The notes beneath the pieces were generated by a model. That model ran no database searches, was not told where the DNA came from, and was given only the letters and a program-made list of their open reading frames with translations. Shown here in pieces: positions 1 to 9,642 of a DNA stretch of 43,950 nt. The stretch's first letter is position 1. Every line of letters begins with the position of its first letter. The DNA is from Clostridia bacterium. GTDB taxonomy: Bacteria > Bacillota > Clostridia > Oscillospirales > Butyricicoccaceae. The stretch spans positions 1 through 43,950 of the forward strand of contig JAJPXP010000037.1 of the NCBI GenBank assembly GCA_021205365.1. The letters run 5' to 3'. The position numbers and the translations under genes are program-made.

Positions 1-19
1 AAAGTTCCCTTTAATCAAA

Positions 20-2539
20 TTACAATCCCATCATAAACTTTCTAATAGCATGATACAGGCGCTTTTGCGCTGTATCACTCGACGGATGCACACCGTCTGG
101 TAACATATCAGGAGTTATTCCACTTTCTGTATATAGATTTATATACGGAACACGATACTCTTTACATACTGCAAGCATTGCTTCTCTGCCGCCATCCACA
201 TCGTGTGTTCCCCCCTGATTGGATACGCTCCAATCAATGTCATACGGAAGGATAAAACCGAGTATACTATCAGGGCATTTCTCACGGATTTTCTCAATAA
301 AATATCGCGTTGCTCCATATGTCGACGCTGTATAGTCCTCCGAAGTATCATCCGGATTTCCAATATCACCTGGTCGTTGATTTCCTCCAAAAGCAACAGT
401 GATATAATCTGGCTGGGTAATCTCACCAGAATCAATTTTTTCAAAAAAAGCATTCAATGTGACAATCCCACTGTCAGCTGTATAATTACCGCCACCTCCT
501 GCGTAAATATTTGTGCCGCCAATAGCACGGTTGTTAATCGTCATATTAAATTCTTTTGCTATCTTAGCCATAAAGTAATCGCTACCAAGGTCGTGGCCTC
601 CGTAAGCATCCGAAATCGAATCTCCAAACATGTCCCACGTCGCGCCATTTAAAGGATTGAAAGAATGTGCCATTAATGCCCGACTCCACCATCCATTGGA
701 AGGATCATTACACGGAAATACCATAATTGTATTGATCCGTCGCGGAATCTGCTCATTGTGGAGCGAAATATAGTTATTTAAATGGTCAAAATAGGCGCTT
801 TTGCCTTCTGCCATAGTGTTATTGATATAATTATTCCACCAATCAACACTCGTGTAATTTTCAGAGTCAGTAGATAGCCATATTGAAGTATACATACGAA
901 CAATCAACCATTTACAATAAGGCATTTCATCCTCACTGGGAGTAGTAAGCGAAACCCACTGTAAAGACTTATCATAATATGGAGTTTTATCCGAATCCTT
1001 TGCTATGCCAACTGCAATATTCTTATAAATTGCCGTTTTCCCATCTACGTCACTGTCATATCCATTTACAAAATTATTTATAGGCCAGTCATCGGCCAAC
1101 CCGTGAGCATAAATAATTGTATCTTTATATTCCCAACTTCCACCTCTTAAGTAATACGTCGTATCAGGAAAGTAAGGAACTGCACAATAAACGCCAATGT
1201 AATTTGCTGACTTAATTCCCATCGCAAACCATTTCATGGGGACGTCTTCAATTAAATGCAACGCGTTTTCTTTCGGTAATTCTGCCATTTTAGGAAACAC
1301 AGAGTCATAAATGGCATAAACTTCAATGTTGTTCCAAGCATTGTTCCAAGCTGATGGTTGCCAGGACAACTGTATATACTCACAAACCTTGCGGCCATAT
1401 TCTTTCGTTTCAAATGTGAGACTTTCTCCCGCATCCACTGTAACTTTACCAAAATATGCTTCTCTTGTATTCGCGGCATCAGTAAAGACCGCATTGCTAT
1501 AATCATCAGTATCTGCAAACCTGATAGAACGAACAGAGATGCTAGTGTTATGGTTATTTACGATTTTAATTTTCTGGGGAGTTTTGAATAATACCGTAGA
1601 TGTTCCTGATCCGTTTATTTCCGTGCCATCATAAAACGAACTATAATTACAACGTACAACATTAATCTTAACTTCTGTTTCCTTGTTTACACCGCTAATA
1701 CCTAATTCTTTCAGTAAATCATTTGACAAGCTTGACTTTGCGATGCTTCCGTCCTCAACACCTTCCGGCTTATCAACCCATTGCGTTGTTCCATCGCCGT
1801 TAGTTGCTAAAATCTGCTCACTGGTTCCATTCTGTATGTTTCCTTCATCGTCTGTCGGAAGGTTTACTTTATTGGCTAAATATTCTTCCTTTATCTGACT
1901 AACATTTTGTACAGATGGCAGTTCTATTTGTTTTACTGATCCCCCATCTGGCGATTGCACTTGGATTACCGCGCTATCGCCGTTGTTTTGTTCAGTGAAT
2001 GTGATGTCTGTATAAGCCAGTTTAGATGTTCCAAGCGAACCAAGCATCGTGCCTACCGCCGCAGCATCAGCCGGTTTCCCGGCTAACGAAAGTGTATCAT
2101 CCACGGGAATGCCGTTTGCAGCAATCCATGCATCAACAGACCCATCAATGACCTCTGATAGCGTCGCCGGTTCTGCCAGTGCAGCTTCTTCCGGATCGAC
2201 CGATCTATTAATACAAATGGGTGCACCAACGGTATTGATAACTTGCCCAGTGGATGTAACAATACCTCCCAGCGCAACCAGCGCCATGCCAGCTTGAAGC
2301 ATCGCTGCTTTACCGATCACGCCGGTATAAATTTTACTATCGGTAGCGGATCGCGCCAGCTCTACGCGGGCAGGGCTATGTCTACGTCCATCATCTGGAA
2401 CAAAATTGAGAGATAAATCATCCGCTGACGCAAATGTATCATCAGTCAATGTTACCTGTACTGGTGTGTCTCGGGAAAACTGAACCGGCTTTGTATTGCC
2501 CAGTGTCAGCTTATCTCCGGTTTGTGTAAATTCGATCAT
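20..2539 (-). CDS. BppU-type baseplate / receptor-binding protein with SGNH hydrolase domain
   Basis: Last tail gene in the window, 839 aa. The N-terminal part (about residues 1-130) resembles the BppU-type baseplate upper protein domain that docks a host-binding device to the tail tip. A linker and a middle region of probable beta-rich, carbohydrate-binding type follow. The C-terminal 200 residues are an SGNH/GDSL esterase: GDSIS at 639-643 (Ser641), GGTN near 674-677, GGN with Asn720, and DGVH at 815-818 (Asp815, His818), so the full catalytic set is present. Inferred role: binds the cell surface and removes acyl groups from a surface glycan at adsorption. ATG overlaps the stop of the upstream tail gene by 4 bp (ATGA), preceded by GGAGGTGG. 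The domain reading is by motif, not by search. Confidence 0.85.
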   Translation of the reverse strand: MIEFTQTGDKLTLGNTKPVQFSRDTPVQVTLTDDTFASADDLSLNFVPDDGRRHSPARVELARSATDSKIYTGVIGKAAMLQAGMALVALGGIVTSTGQVINTVGAPICINRSVDPEEAALAEPATLSEVIDGSVDAWIAANGIPVDDTLSLAGKPADAAAVGTMLGSLGTSKLAYTDITFTEQNNGDSAVIQVQSPDGGSVKQIELPSVQNVSQIKEEYLANKVNLPTDDEGNIQNGTSEQILATNGDGTTQWVDKPEGVEDGSIAKSSLSNDLLKELGISGVNKETEVKINVVRCNYSSFYDGTEINGSGTSTVLFKTPQKIKIVNNHNTSISVRSIRFADTDDYSNAVFTDAANTREAYFGKVTVDAGESLTFETKEYGRKVCEYIQLSWQPSAWNNAWNNIEVYAIYDSVFPKMAELPKENALHLIEDVPMKWFAMGIKSANYIGVYCAVPYFPDTTYYLRGGSWEYKDTIIYAHGLADDWPINNFVNGYDSDVDGKTAIYKNIAVGIAKDSDKTPYYDKSLQWVSLTTPSEDEMPYCKWLIVRMYTSIWLSTDSENYTSVDWWNNYINNTMAEGKSAYFDHLNNYISLHNEQIPRRINTIMVFPCNDPSNGWWSRALMAHSFNPLNGATWDMFGDSISDAYGGHDLGSDYFMAKIAKEFNMTINNRAIGGTNIYAGGGGNYTADSGIVTLNAFFEKIDSGEITQPDYITVAFGGNQRPGDIGNPDDTSEDYTASTYGATRYFIEKIREKCPDSILGFILPYDIDWSVSNQGGTHDVDGGREAMLAVCKEYRVPYINLYTESGITPDMLPDGVHPSSDTAQKRLYHAIRKFMMGL

Positions 2540-3612
2540 ACTACCACCTCCATATCCAAAATTTCAACTGTAGGCGTTTCGTTATGCCCTTCGGAATCAT
2601 CCGATATCTGCATTCCGATCACGCGGGCAGTAGCGGATATCCCAAGAACATCTGTGTTTACAATTTTTACAGTATCACCAAGTTTGAAATCAATACCATA
2701 TTGGTAGATACCAGATACAGTATCAAACGAAAGATTCTGTACAAGCGTGTGCTCTGCCAACTTATCTATGCCTCGGTTTTGCAACGCTGTATTATACGCC
2801 GATTTGGTGTCGTAGTCCTCAGACTGCAAATCACGTGCGTCCACAAACAACTCTCTGCGTTTCAGCCCTGCGTAATCTGCGCTGTATGCATTGTTGTATG
2901 TGCGTGCCGATCCTTCTCCCTCGCCGCCTATGATAGCGACATTTGCGCTGTCCGCAATATCCCGCAGATATGATAAGTTTTTCAGATTGCCGAGAAGGTT
3001 ATGAAACTGCACGGTACCTGTTCTATCTGTACCGGTAAAGAATATCGGTGTGATCTGCTGATCACGGACATCGAGTTCTACTCTCCATCCACATTCATTG
3101 GTTCCAACAACTGATACAAGAGTATCCAATAAATTGTCACCGGTAAACTGTGATGCTTCTACAGTGTCTCCACTGTCATCACCATCCCTCGCCAAATCCT
3201 GCAAATATGGGATAACCCGGTTTTCCGGGTAGTTGCCAGATGACGGCGCAATTGCTTGATAATGTATCAACCAGTACATCCTGTTCCATGGAGTTCCCGA
3301 AACCTTCTGCAATCCCCACACAACACGCAGGGAAAGCAAGGCTTTTAGGTCGCGCCCTGATACTACGATGGTATCCATATCATTTTGCAAAATATCCGGT
3401 TCTACAGATTCAATCAGGAAGGCTTTTTCAGGAGTATCAGAAAATGAAATAAAATATCCTTGAAGTAAACAGGATACCGCCGTAGGTGATGCAGGGAGTT
3501 TCATTTCGAACTCTCCTGCCCCTCGCAGCAGCTCCGTTCGTATCAAAGATTTCCATTGAACAACATTCCCAATCACTGTAAGTTCATTATCATATATAGT
3601 TGCGATTATCAT
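2536..3612 (-). CDS. Siphovirus Gp37-like tail protein (tail-associated/baseplate)
   Basis: 358 aa, resembling the siphovirus ReqiPepy6 Gp37-like family that replaces the Tal/tail-lysin protein in many Firmicutes phages and forms the tail tip under the distal tail protein. The N-terminus (YDNELTVIGNV...) and the central 'VSGRDLKALL' segment with the tryptophan-rich stretch after it are typical. No peptidase motif is visible, so a structural hub role is more likely than a lytic one. It lies 2 bp after the Dit gene and overlaps the BppU gene by 4 bp, so the three are translationally coupled. Family membership rests on recalled sequence pattern and position. Confidence 0.8.
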   Translation of the reverse strand: MIIATIYDNELTVIGNVVQWKSLIRTELLRGAGEFEMKLPASPTAVSCLLQGYFISFSDTPEKAFLIESVEPDILQNDMDTIVVSGRDLKALLSLRVVWGLQKVSGTPWNRMYWLIHYQAIAPSSGNYPENRVIPYLQDLARDGDDSGDTVEASQFTGDNLLDTLVSVVGTNECGWRVELDVRDQQITPIFFTGTDRTGTVQFHNLLGNLKNLSYLRDIADSANVAIIGGEGEGSARTYNNAYSADYAGLKRRELFVDARDLQSEDYDTKSAYNTALQNRGIDKLAEHTLVQNLSFDTVSGIYQYGIDFKLGDTVKIVNTDVLGISATARVIGMQISDDSEGHNETPTVEILDMEVVV

Positions 3613-3614
3613 AA

Positions 3615-4454
3615 CTAAACTCCACTGTATGTGTCATAGTACGCAATCTTAGCTGCAAACGAGCCATAGCCGCGTACTGTTACCGTGATTTCATTCTCGT
3701 CACCCGGCAGAATTTTCGGCAATCCGCTTATTTCCAGCTTTGCAAGGTACTGCTGTTCTGTTATGTCATGTCCGGGAGGGATATACCATTCAGTAAGCCC
3801 CGGGGTTGTGTCTACAAGCTTAACAAAATTGCCATTCCCTCCTGTCTGTACCGTTGCTGATGATCCCGGAACCCACGCAAACACATTGTCATCTGAATCG
3901 GCTACAGTATAGCCGCTTATGCCCCAGCTAGCTGATATAACCTGTGCGTACACTGTAAGACCTGAGGGAATATCTCCGTCCTGTTGTACGGCAATTGCTA
4001 TACCATTTTCCAACAAACCCTCATGCCGTTCCAGTGACCGGAACCATGGGTATGGGCATTTGATCGTCACATCAAGGTTTGCGATGATCTCGTTGTCACT
4101 GCTGCCCTCCGGCATACCAGTGACATAACCATCAATCCAAAATACACCCGCATTAGTTTCGATCCAAAACCGTCGGGGCTTTCCATACGGCAGCACACGA
4201 TACAGGCGCATTCTCTCAATGTCAGTTTGCGCATCCAAGTTGAGCTTAATTTCCCGGTATTTTACAGACATACCGCCATAATGAGAAGCATCCACGCCAC
4301 CAAGCTCCGTGATGTAATCATCTGCCGTCGGACGATATAAACCAGTAATTTCAATTGTGCCAAATGTCCGTGTATCCAGCAGATCGACTACATCTGATGG
4401 GAGATTTCCTTCATACTTATCAGGGACAGCAGATACATAAAAATGTTTATACAC
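3615..4454 (-). CDS. Distal tail protein (Dit), phage tail family
   Basis: 279 aa. Follows the tape measure gene, the conserved place of Dit in siphophages of Gram-positive hosts. Dit forms the hexameric ring joining the tail tube to the baseplate. The N-terminal half includes the 'GYVTGMPEGSSDNEIIANLDVTIKC' region with its PYPWF motif (near residues 128-135), typical of the Dit/Sipho_tail domain. The C-terminal half ends in a beta-rich 'GDENEITVTVRGYGSF' segment. The start is GTG at 4454-4452, overlapping the tape-measure stop by 8 bp. The non-ATG start and overlap point to translational coupling. Confidence 0.85.
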   Translation of the reverse strand: MYKHFYVSAVPDKYEGNLPSDVVDLLDTRTFGTIEITGLYRPTADDYITELGGVDASHYGGMSVKYREIKLNLDAQTDIERMRLYRVLPYGKPRRFWIETNAGVFWIDGYVTGMPEGSSDNEIIANLDVTIKCPYPWFRSLERHEGLLENGIAIAVQQDGDIPSGLTVYAQVISASWGISGYTVADSDDNVFAWVPGSSATVQTGGNGNFVKLVDTTPGLTEWYIPPGHDITEQQYLAKLEISGLPKILPGDENEITVTVRGYGSFAAKIAYYDTYSGV

Positions 4455-7400
4455 GTTTTAACGTCCTCCCTAATTGTCGTGCGTTTTCCTGGTTGATCTC
4501 GCGCAAGCGACGGGCAGAAACAGGCTCGTCACATTTTTGCTCTGGGTGGTAATCGATTTGATAAACATTTCCGGCTCCTCCGAAAGATGCAGATGCCTGT
4601 GCATTTTCCAACATCATTGCAGACATATGATTAACTCGCTCACTTACAGATGATAACAGTTTGTTTCCAACACCAAATGTATTTCCTGCAATAACTGTAT
4701 CAAGCGTCAAAACATTTGGATTTGATAACGTTTTATTCAAAGTCTCCTGCGCGGAATTAACAGCCTCAGATGCAACATTACTTGAAGCATCGGCAACAAG
4801 ATTTACATTCTTTTCTTGTCCCTTTGCAATTCCTTCGTCATACCTGAGACCAAGTTCTTTCTCTGCTACCTTTGACGGCGAATGGATACCAAGTGCATTT
4901 TTTGCAGCAGTGATGGCTTTGCTTGCAATGCTGGCAGCAGCCGAAATAACGCTAGATGCACCACTAGAAATACCGCGTGCAAGTCCAGCGGCAAGATTCA
5001 GCCCAACCGTTGACCAACTGGTTTTAGTCGCAGAAGCAGCAGCATGACCAGCTGCAGCAATAGCTTTTGCAGCAGTAGATATAGCAGACTTTTGTCCAGT
5101 GATGCCGCTTTGGAAAGCCGATGTAACTGTCTTGCCGGCTGTTTGATATTGCGATTTCTGCCCAGATGCTGATGTCGACCCAGCTGTCGCGACAATCTTT
5201 GCAGATGATGAAACGGCAGATTTGATATTCTGTATACCGGTAGAAAAAGACGAGCCTACAGTTTTGCCAGCTGTAGAAAATGCATTTTTTTGTCCGGATG
5301 CACCAGATGCTGCAGAAAATGCCACGCTGCTTCCTGCGGTCTTTGCTGTTCCGCTATTAGAAGAAATGCCACTACTCAGAAAGGAAACAAAATTGCTTCC
5401 GAGCATAGTTGCGTTAGAAAGGCCTGAAGACGCAGCATCAATAATGCTTTGCATCAATGCTGATACTGGTTCAGTGGCAAGCCCTGCATTTTCCGTGATA
5501 CCATTACCCCAGCCCTGATCCAAGTACATGCCCTGTTCTGTGGTAATGCGGGACGGAGAATTGATTTCCGCTGTTTCGGCTGCAGCGTCAAGGCATGTTT
5601 GCATAACCTCTCGTGCTGCATCTTCTGGAAGCCCAGAATCTTCAATCATACCGTTGAGCAATCCTGCAGCAAATTGCCGACCAGCTTCATTCGCTCCCTT
5701 TGCTTCGATCATTGCAGCCATTTTAGCAGCAAGCGTCACCGCTTTTGCGGCATCAGAACCTGCGGCCATATTGGCCATGATTCCGTCGCCATAGTAAGTA
5801 TCCAAATCGCCACCGGCAGCTTCCAGTTCAGGATAAATTTCCTTGATCTTGTCGAGGATGCCACTATTAACTTCTCCCCAAGCTGCTTCCATGTCGGCGG
5901 CATGTTCTTCGGTTGCAGCTACTTCTGCATCTCGGGCCGTTTGAGCGATTTGTTCCGACTGTTGCCATGTATCGTATATGGAATCAACCCAAGCTTGATC
6001 GTTGATCTTACCTTCGTCTTGTAATGCTTTAATTGTTTCGTATGTGGTTTTCCATTGCTCGGCCTGTGCTTCACATGCTTCTCTGTTGTTGTTTGTCGCT
6101 TCGATGAGGGAATTTCCATATCCTTGTATGGCTGCTTTCAATTGGTCGATATTTCCAGATTCAGCAGCGGCTAACAATTCCTCCTGCCAAGCAATCGTCT
6201 GCTCGGCTTCGGTTAAATGCTGTACTTCTTCGTCGCGTGCAGCGTTAATCTCATCTACAGCTTCCCGTGCGTTTTTTACGCGATCAGCATTATAATCACT
6301 GGAATTTTTTGCATATGCAGTTTCCGCATCCTCTACCTCTTGCTGTGCAGCAATTAATTGCTTATCCAACTCAGCAATAGTCTCAACATAACTTTGTCTG
6401 TTTTGGATAGCTGTTTGGTATGATTCCTGATTGGCTTCTGCCAATGCCTCTGCACGTTTCTTTGCAATCAGAAGGTCTATTGAATCGCAAATTTGCAGGT
6501 ATGCACCATTTTCGTCCTCCAAATCCTCGATCGCACCCGGCGCAACAGCATTGATCTGATTGGCGAGAGATTTTGCACGTGCGTACTCGTCTGTTCCTTC
6601 ACGCACAATGCCAGTTTTGTCAGCCAATTGTTTATACTGATAAATCAATACTTCCGCATTATCAATTTCGGCAAGATTGGAAGAAATAGCTTCTTCTCTC
6701 GATTCTTTTAATTCGTCAAGAGCATCTCGCTCTTCATAGACAGAATCAACTACTTCCTGATAGGCTGCGACTTCCTTTTCCTGTGATGCAATCAAAAGTC
6801 CGATACCAACAACGACAGCCGCAATAGCAGCACCAACAAGGATATATGGATTGATTAACGCAACTTTGTTCCACGCAGCCTGCGCAGCTGTTGCCAGCGT
6901 AATCTTTCCTGTCAACACACCAACCAGAGTGGTAGTAATAGGCAAACCACCATTCATTGCAACCATCGTTAAACGACTAGCTGCTTCATGAGCTTCTAAG
7001 GCAACTGTCGCCGCCTTCCAAGCCTTGGTAAGCGGCTGGACAACTTTAGTAGTAGCCTTAAACCCCGCATAGGCTGCTGCAATCGCTCCAGCAACCGTAA
7101 CAACCTGTTCGCCATGATCCACAACATCAGCAAAGCCATTTACAACAGCAGGCAAGGCTTTTTCCGCAAGTTTTCCAGCTACTTGAACGATGCTGCCAAA
7201 GCCTTCCGCAATCTTTTCTGCACTGTCTTTCAATCTGCCGTTTGACATCTCGTCAGACAATGTGCCGATAGAATCAATCGCGGATTCTACGCCTCTTTTC
7301 AATGGACCTTCCATGGCGTTGTATGCCTGAATGCCGACACCTTCCAGAGCACTTCCAAGTTCGGTAATACGTCCCTTGAGGTTGTCGTTCATGGTATCCG

Positions 7401-8415
7401 CCATGTTAGATGCCGTACCAGCCGAATTGCGCAATTCCTCTTCAAATGCCGCAGCTTCGTCAACACCGGCATTCAGAATCATATTCAAACCACTGATACT
7501 GTCCGCGGTAAAAGTAGCTGAAAGGGCTGCAGATTTCTCTGCATCTCCCATACCATCGGTTGCTGTTTCGACATCCAGTAAAATATCCGTTAAATCACGG
7601 AAATTCCCCTGTGCATCCATGACCTGAACTTTGGTATCACCAATAGCGATGGCACCTTCTTCCATCTTTGCTGTCAGATCACGCATTACAGCTGCGAGTT
7701 TTGTTCCGGCTTCCGAACCCTTGGACCCCTGATTTGCCAGCATGGATAGTAACGATGTCGTAGTCTCAACGTCCTGTCCTGCGGCATTCATATTCGCGGC
7801 ACAATTTTTAAAGGATTCTCCCAATGCTGCAGCCGTTGTATTGGCATTACTCTGTGCGTGTGCAAGCATATCAGCAAAGTAAGCACTATCTCCGGCTTCC
7901 ATACCGAACGCGGATAGATAATCAGTAACCATATCGGATGCCGATGCCAAATCCATGCCTGACGCAGCTGCAAGGTCAAGGATACCTGGCAGAGCATCAA
8001 TAGACTGCTGTGCGTCCCAGCCCGCGAGGGCCATGTAAGAGAGCGCATTTGCAGCCTCCGTTGCCGAGAACTGTGTTGTCGCGCCCATCTCCATAGCTGT
8101 GGCTTCCAGCGCTTCCAAATCCTCGCCAGTTGCACCGCTGATTGCTGCAACGTTGGACATTGCTGCTTCAAAGTTGCTACCTGCTGTGATGGCGTATGCA
8201 GCAGCCCCGGCAACAGCAGTTGACACTGCAGCAAAGGCGGCTGTTGCAACCTTTGCTGCAGCTTTTGCTGCCGAACCAATACTGGATGTATTGGCTACAA
8301 GTTCTTTTTCCTGCTGTTTTGCGCTCTCAAGTTCAGATTTGATATTAGAGAGCTCTTTCAAAAGATCAGAGGAATCACCGGTAATTTCAATAATGACAGA
8401 GCCATCTTTAGCCAA
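4447..8415 (-). CDS. Tail tape measure protein (TP901 type)
   Basis: 1322 aa, by far the longest phage gene here. It sets tail length and passes through the tube at DNA ejection. The N-terminal coiled coil (about 15-45) is followed by the TP901-type core (GSNFEAAMSNVAAISGATGE... and the AMEMGATTQFSATEAANAL region), hydrophobic segments near 440-540 including an IAAVVVGIGLLI stretch, a long acidic coiled coil (about 550-800), and Ala/Ser-rich repeats of about 44 residues near 1038-1165. The start is TTG at 8415-8413 with GAGGAG upstream; no nearby ATG fits. At roughly 1.5 angstrom per residue the tail would be near 200 nm (inference). Confidence 0.93.
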   Translation of the reverse strand: MAKDGSVIIEITGDSSDLLKELSNIKSELESAKQQEKELVANTSSIGSAAKAAAKVATAAFAAVSTAVAGAAAYAITAGSNFEAAMSNVAAISGATGEDLEALEATAMEMGATTQFSATEAANALSYMALAGWDAQQSIDALPGILDLAAASGMDLASASDMVTDYLSAFGMEAGDSAYFADMLAHAQSNANTTAAALGESFKNCAANMNAAGQDVETTTSLLSMLANQGSKGSEAGTKLAAVMRDLTAKMEEGAIAIGDTKVQVMDAQGNFRDLTDILLDVETATDGMGDAEKSAALSATFTADSISGLNMILNAGVDEAAAFEEELRNSAGTASNMADTMNDNLKGRITELGSALEGVGIQAYNAMEGPLKRGVESAIDSIGTLSDEMSNGRLKDSAEKIAEGFGSIVQVAGKLAEKALPAVVNGFADVVDHGEQVVTVAGAIAAAYAGFKATTKVVQPLTKAWKAATVALEAHEAASRLTMVAMNGGLPITTTLVGVLTGKITLATAAQAAWNKVALINPYILVGAAIAAVVVGIGLLIASQEKEVAAYQEVVDSVYEERDALDELKESREEAISSNLAEIDNAEVLIYQYKQLADKTGIVREGTDEYARAKSLANQINAVAPGAIEDLEDENGAYLQICDSIDLLIAKKRAEALAEANQESYQTAIQNRQSYVETIAELDKQLIAAQQEVEDAETAYAKNSSDYNADRVKNAREAVDEINAARDEEVQHLTEAEQTIAWQEELLAAAESGNIDQLKAAIQGYGNSLIEATNNNREACEAQAEQWKTTYETIKALQDEGKINDQAWVDSIYDTWQQSEQIAQTARDAEVAATEEHAADMEAAWGEVNSGILDKIKEIYPELEAAGGDLDTYYGDGIMANMAAGSDAAKAVTLAAKMAAMIEAKGANEAGRQFAAGLLNGMIEDSGLPEDAAREVMQTCLDAAAETAEINSPSRITTEQGMYLDQGWGNGITENAGLATEPVSALMQSIIDAASSGLSNATMLGSNFVSFLSSGISSNSGTAKTAGSSVAFSAASGASGQKNAFSTAGKTVGSSFSTGIQNIKSAVSSSAKIVATAGSTSASGQKSQYQTAGKTVTSAFQSGITGQKSAISTAAKAIAAAGHAAASATKTSWSTVGLNLAAGLARGISSGASSVISAAASIASKAITAAKNALGIHSPSKVAEKELGLRYDEGIAKGQEKNVNLVADASSNVASEAVNSAQETLNKTLSNPNVLTLDTVIAGNTFGVGNKLLSSVSERVNHMSAMMLENAQASASFGGAGNVYQIDYHPEQKCDEPVSARRLREINQENARQLGRTLKRV
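4925..5305 (-). repeat. 44-residue repeats inside the tape measure gene
   Basis: The tape measure protein contains two aligned 44-residue units, each starting SGQK followed by a TAGKTV-(S)-F-x-GI core, and a third, decayed unit (SATKTSWSTVGLNLAAG). A fourth SGQK-like start (TGQK) lies within unit two. The units show directly in the translation. In tape measure proteins such repeats match the helical repeat of the tail tube. Boundaries are approximate. Confidence 0.65.
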
Positions 8416-8462
8416 ATAATCACTCCTCTACACATCGGGTGACCATCGGCAACGTAATGGCA

Positions 8463-8615
8463 CTACTTGGTCTTCGGTAATTTTATTTCAAACACTTGTT
8501 TACATTTTCTGCCCTTACACACAACAAAAACGCCCTTGCATACCGCATTTTTGTCATACTCAATAGGCATTTTGTATCCACAAATGGGACACTTAATCTT
8601 TTTTCTTTCTTGCAC
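8463..8615 (-). CDS. Small zinc-finger (Com-like) phage protein
   Basis: 50 aa, CPICGY...CKG...CKGRKCKQVFEIK pattern: four cysteines in two pairs, as in Com-type and other phage small zinc ribbons. The most likely start is GTG at 8615-8613, with GGAGG six bases upstream inside the end of the Gp15 gene (23 bp overlap). Upstream in-frame ATGs at up to 8651 have no ribosome site. It lies between the second tail chaperone and the tape measure gene, where such a protein often occurs in Clostridia prophages. Role unknown; Com of phage Mu binds mRNA as a translational regulator, so RNA or protein binding is possible. Confidence 0.7.
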   Translation of the reverse strand: MQERKKIKCPICGYKMPIEYDKNAVCKGVFVVCKGRKCKQVFEIKLPKTK

Positions 8616-9204
8616 TTTCAGCCTCCGCAAAACGTCTGTCAACATACGCAATCATCGCCGCATCGCGTTCAGCCAGAGTTTTGGAACGTTTCTTTGCAGT
8701 AGCAGTTTTGGGCAACTCTAGCCGCTTTTGCTGTTCTTTTACTTCACGTAGCACCTTCCCCTTCAATCCTTTTGTGTCCATTCCCCTTGTCTGCACACGG
8801 TCAGAAAAGGCATTCCGTACAGCTGAAATGCCATATAGCAGTTCGCTGAATTCCCACCAATGGAGATTACAGGTGTGAAGACAAATGCCATAGCATTGAC
8901 GAAAGGACGCTGAAATCGCCTCAGCATCCTTGTCAAAGTCATATAAGCGCTTATCTTTTCTGGCGCTATTTTGTTTTTCCTGTTCGTTCGCGCCACAGCG
9001 ATAAAACCAGTTCACGGCTTCAAGAGCTGTTTCCAGGTCATTGGGAATTACAGGGAACCAATTGTATAACAAATCCCCAATCGTCGTTTCGGGATTATAG
9101 AGCAACATCTGTTCATGCCGAATGCCGCGTCTGTAATCTGTATAAATTGCATACGGCTCCCCATTTATCATGACACGATCAGGAAATTTTTCGGTCAGCT
9201 TCAC
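8593..9204 (-). CDS. Bacteriophage Gp15 family protein (second tail assembly chaperone)
   Basis: 203 aa, with the Gp15 pattern: N-terminal 'INGEPYAIYTDYRRGIRHEQ', a WFP...NDLE...AVNWFYRCG core, then a DFD-KDAE...SFRQCYGI motif, LHWWEF, and a basic C-terminus rich in Lys/Arg. Gp15 proteins sit between the gpG-like chaperone and the tape measure and are taken to act as the longer partner in tape measure chaperoning. Start is GTG at 9204-9202, overlapping the upstream stop as GTGA (4 bp), so expression probably depends on coupling to the gene before it rather than on a frameshift as in phage lambda gpG/gpGT. Confidence 0.85.
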   Translation of the reverse strand: MKLTEKFPDRVMINGEPYAIYTDYRRGIRHEQMLLYNPETTIGDLLYNWFPVIPNDLETALEAVNWFYRCGANEQEKQNSARKDKRLYDFDKDAEAISASFRQCYGICLHTCNLHWWEFSELLYGISAVRNAFSDRVQTRGMDTKGLKGKVLREVKEQQKRLELPKTATAKKRSKTLAERDAAMIAYVDRRFAEAESARKKKD

Positions 9205-9623
9205 TGCAGATCACTGGTAACAATAGCGGCCTTCTTTCTCTCCTTCTGCTGCGCCTTTGCAGTAGCACGACGCTGTTCGTGATTCATCAGCTGTGGGGCA
9301 TCTGCTTTTACAGGATTAACAACTTTAATAATTTCATCCTGTTCGGCCTGTGTATCAGATAAGAATTTATGATATGCAGCATAAAGTTCTTTCACATTTA
9401 CACGCTCGCCAAAAGCCGCCTTGGAAGTGCCTTCTCCAACCACATTATCAAAAAACTGCGTAATATGTTCGCAGCAGTTGCGGATGTATTCAACGGCATC
9501 ATCCACTCCTGGATCAAAGTCCTTCATTGCAGAGATTTCATTAATCCCCGCATAATAATCCTCCATGCTGTCCAGATACTCAAGACTGAAATTGAATTCG
9601 GCTTTGCCGATTTGATAAGACAT
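9201..9623 (-). CDS. Tail assembly chaperone, gpG-like
   Basis: 140 aa, acidic and helical with a basic C-terminal tail (EQRRATAKAQQKERKK). It lies right after the major tail protein and before Gp15, the invariant place of the first tail chaperone. ATG at 9623 with GAGGATG upstream. The stop overlaps the next GTG start by 4 bp. No slippery heptamer is obvious at the junction, so the two chaperones look separately initiated here. Assignment rests mostly on gene order and size. Confidence 0.75.
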   Translation of the reverse strand: MSYQIGKAEFNFSLEYLDSMEDYYAGINEISAMKDFDPGVDDAVEYIRNCCEHITQFFDNVVGEGTSKAAFGERVNVKELYAAYHKFLSDTQAEQDEIIKVVNPVKADAPQLMNHEQRRATAKAQQKERKKAAIVTSDLQ

Positions 9624-9642
9624 ATTACATCCTCGCTTTCAA

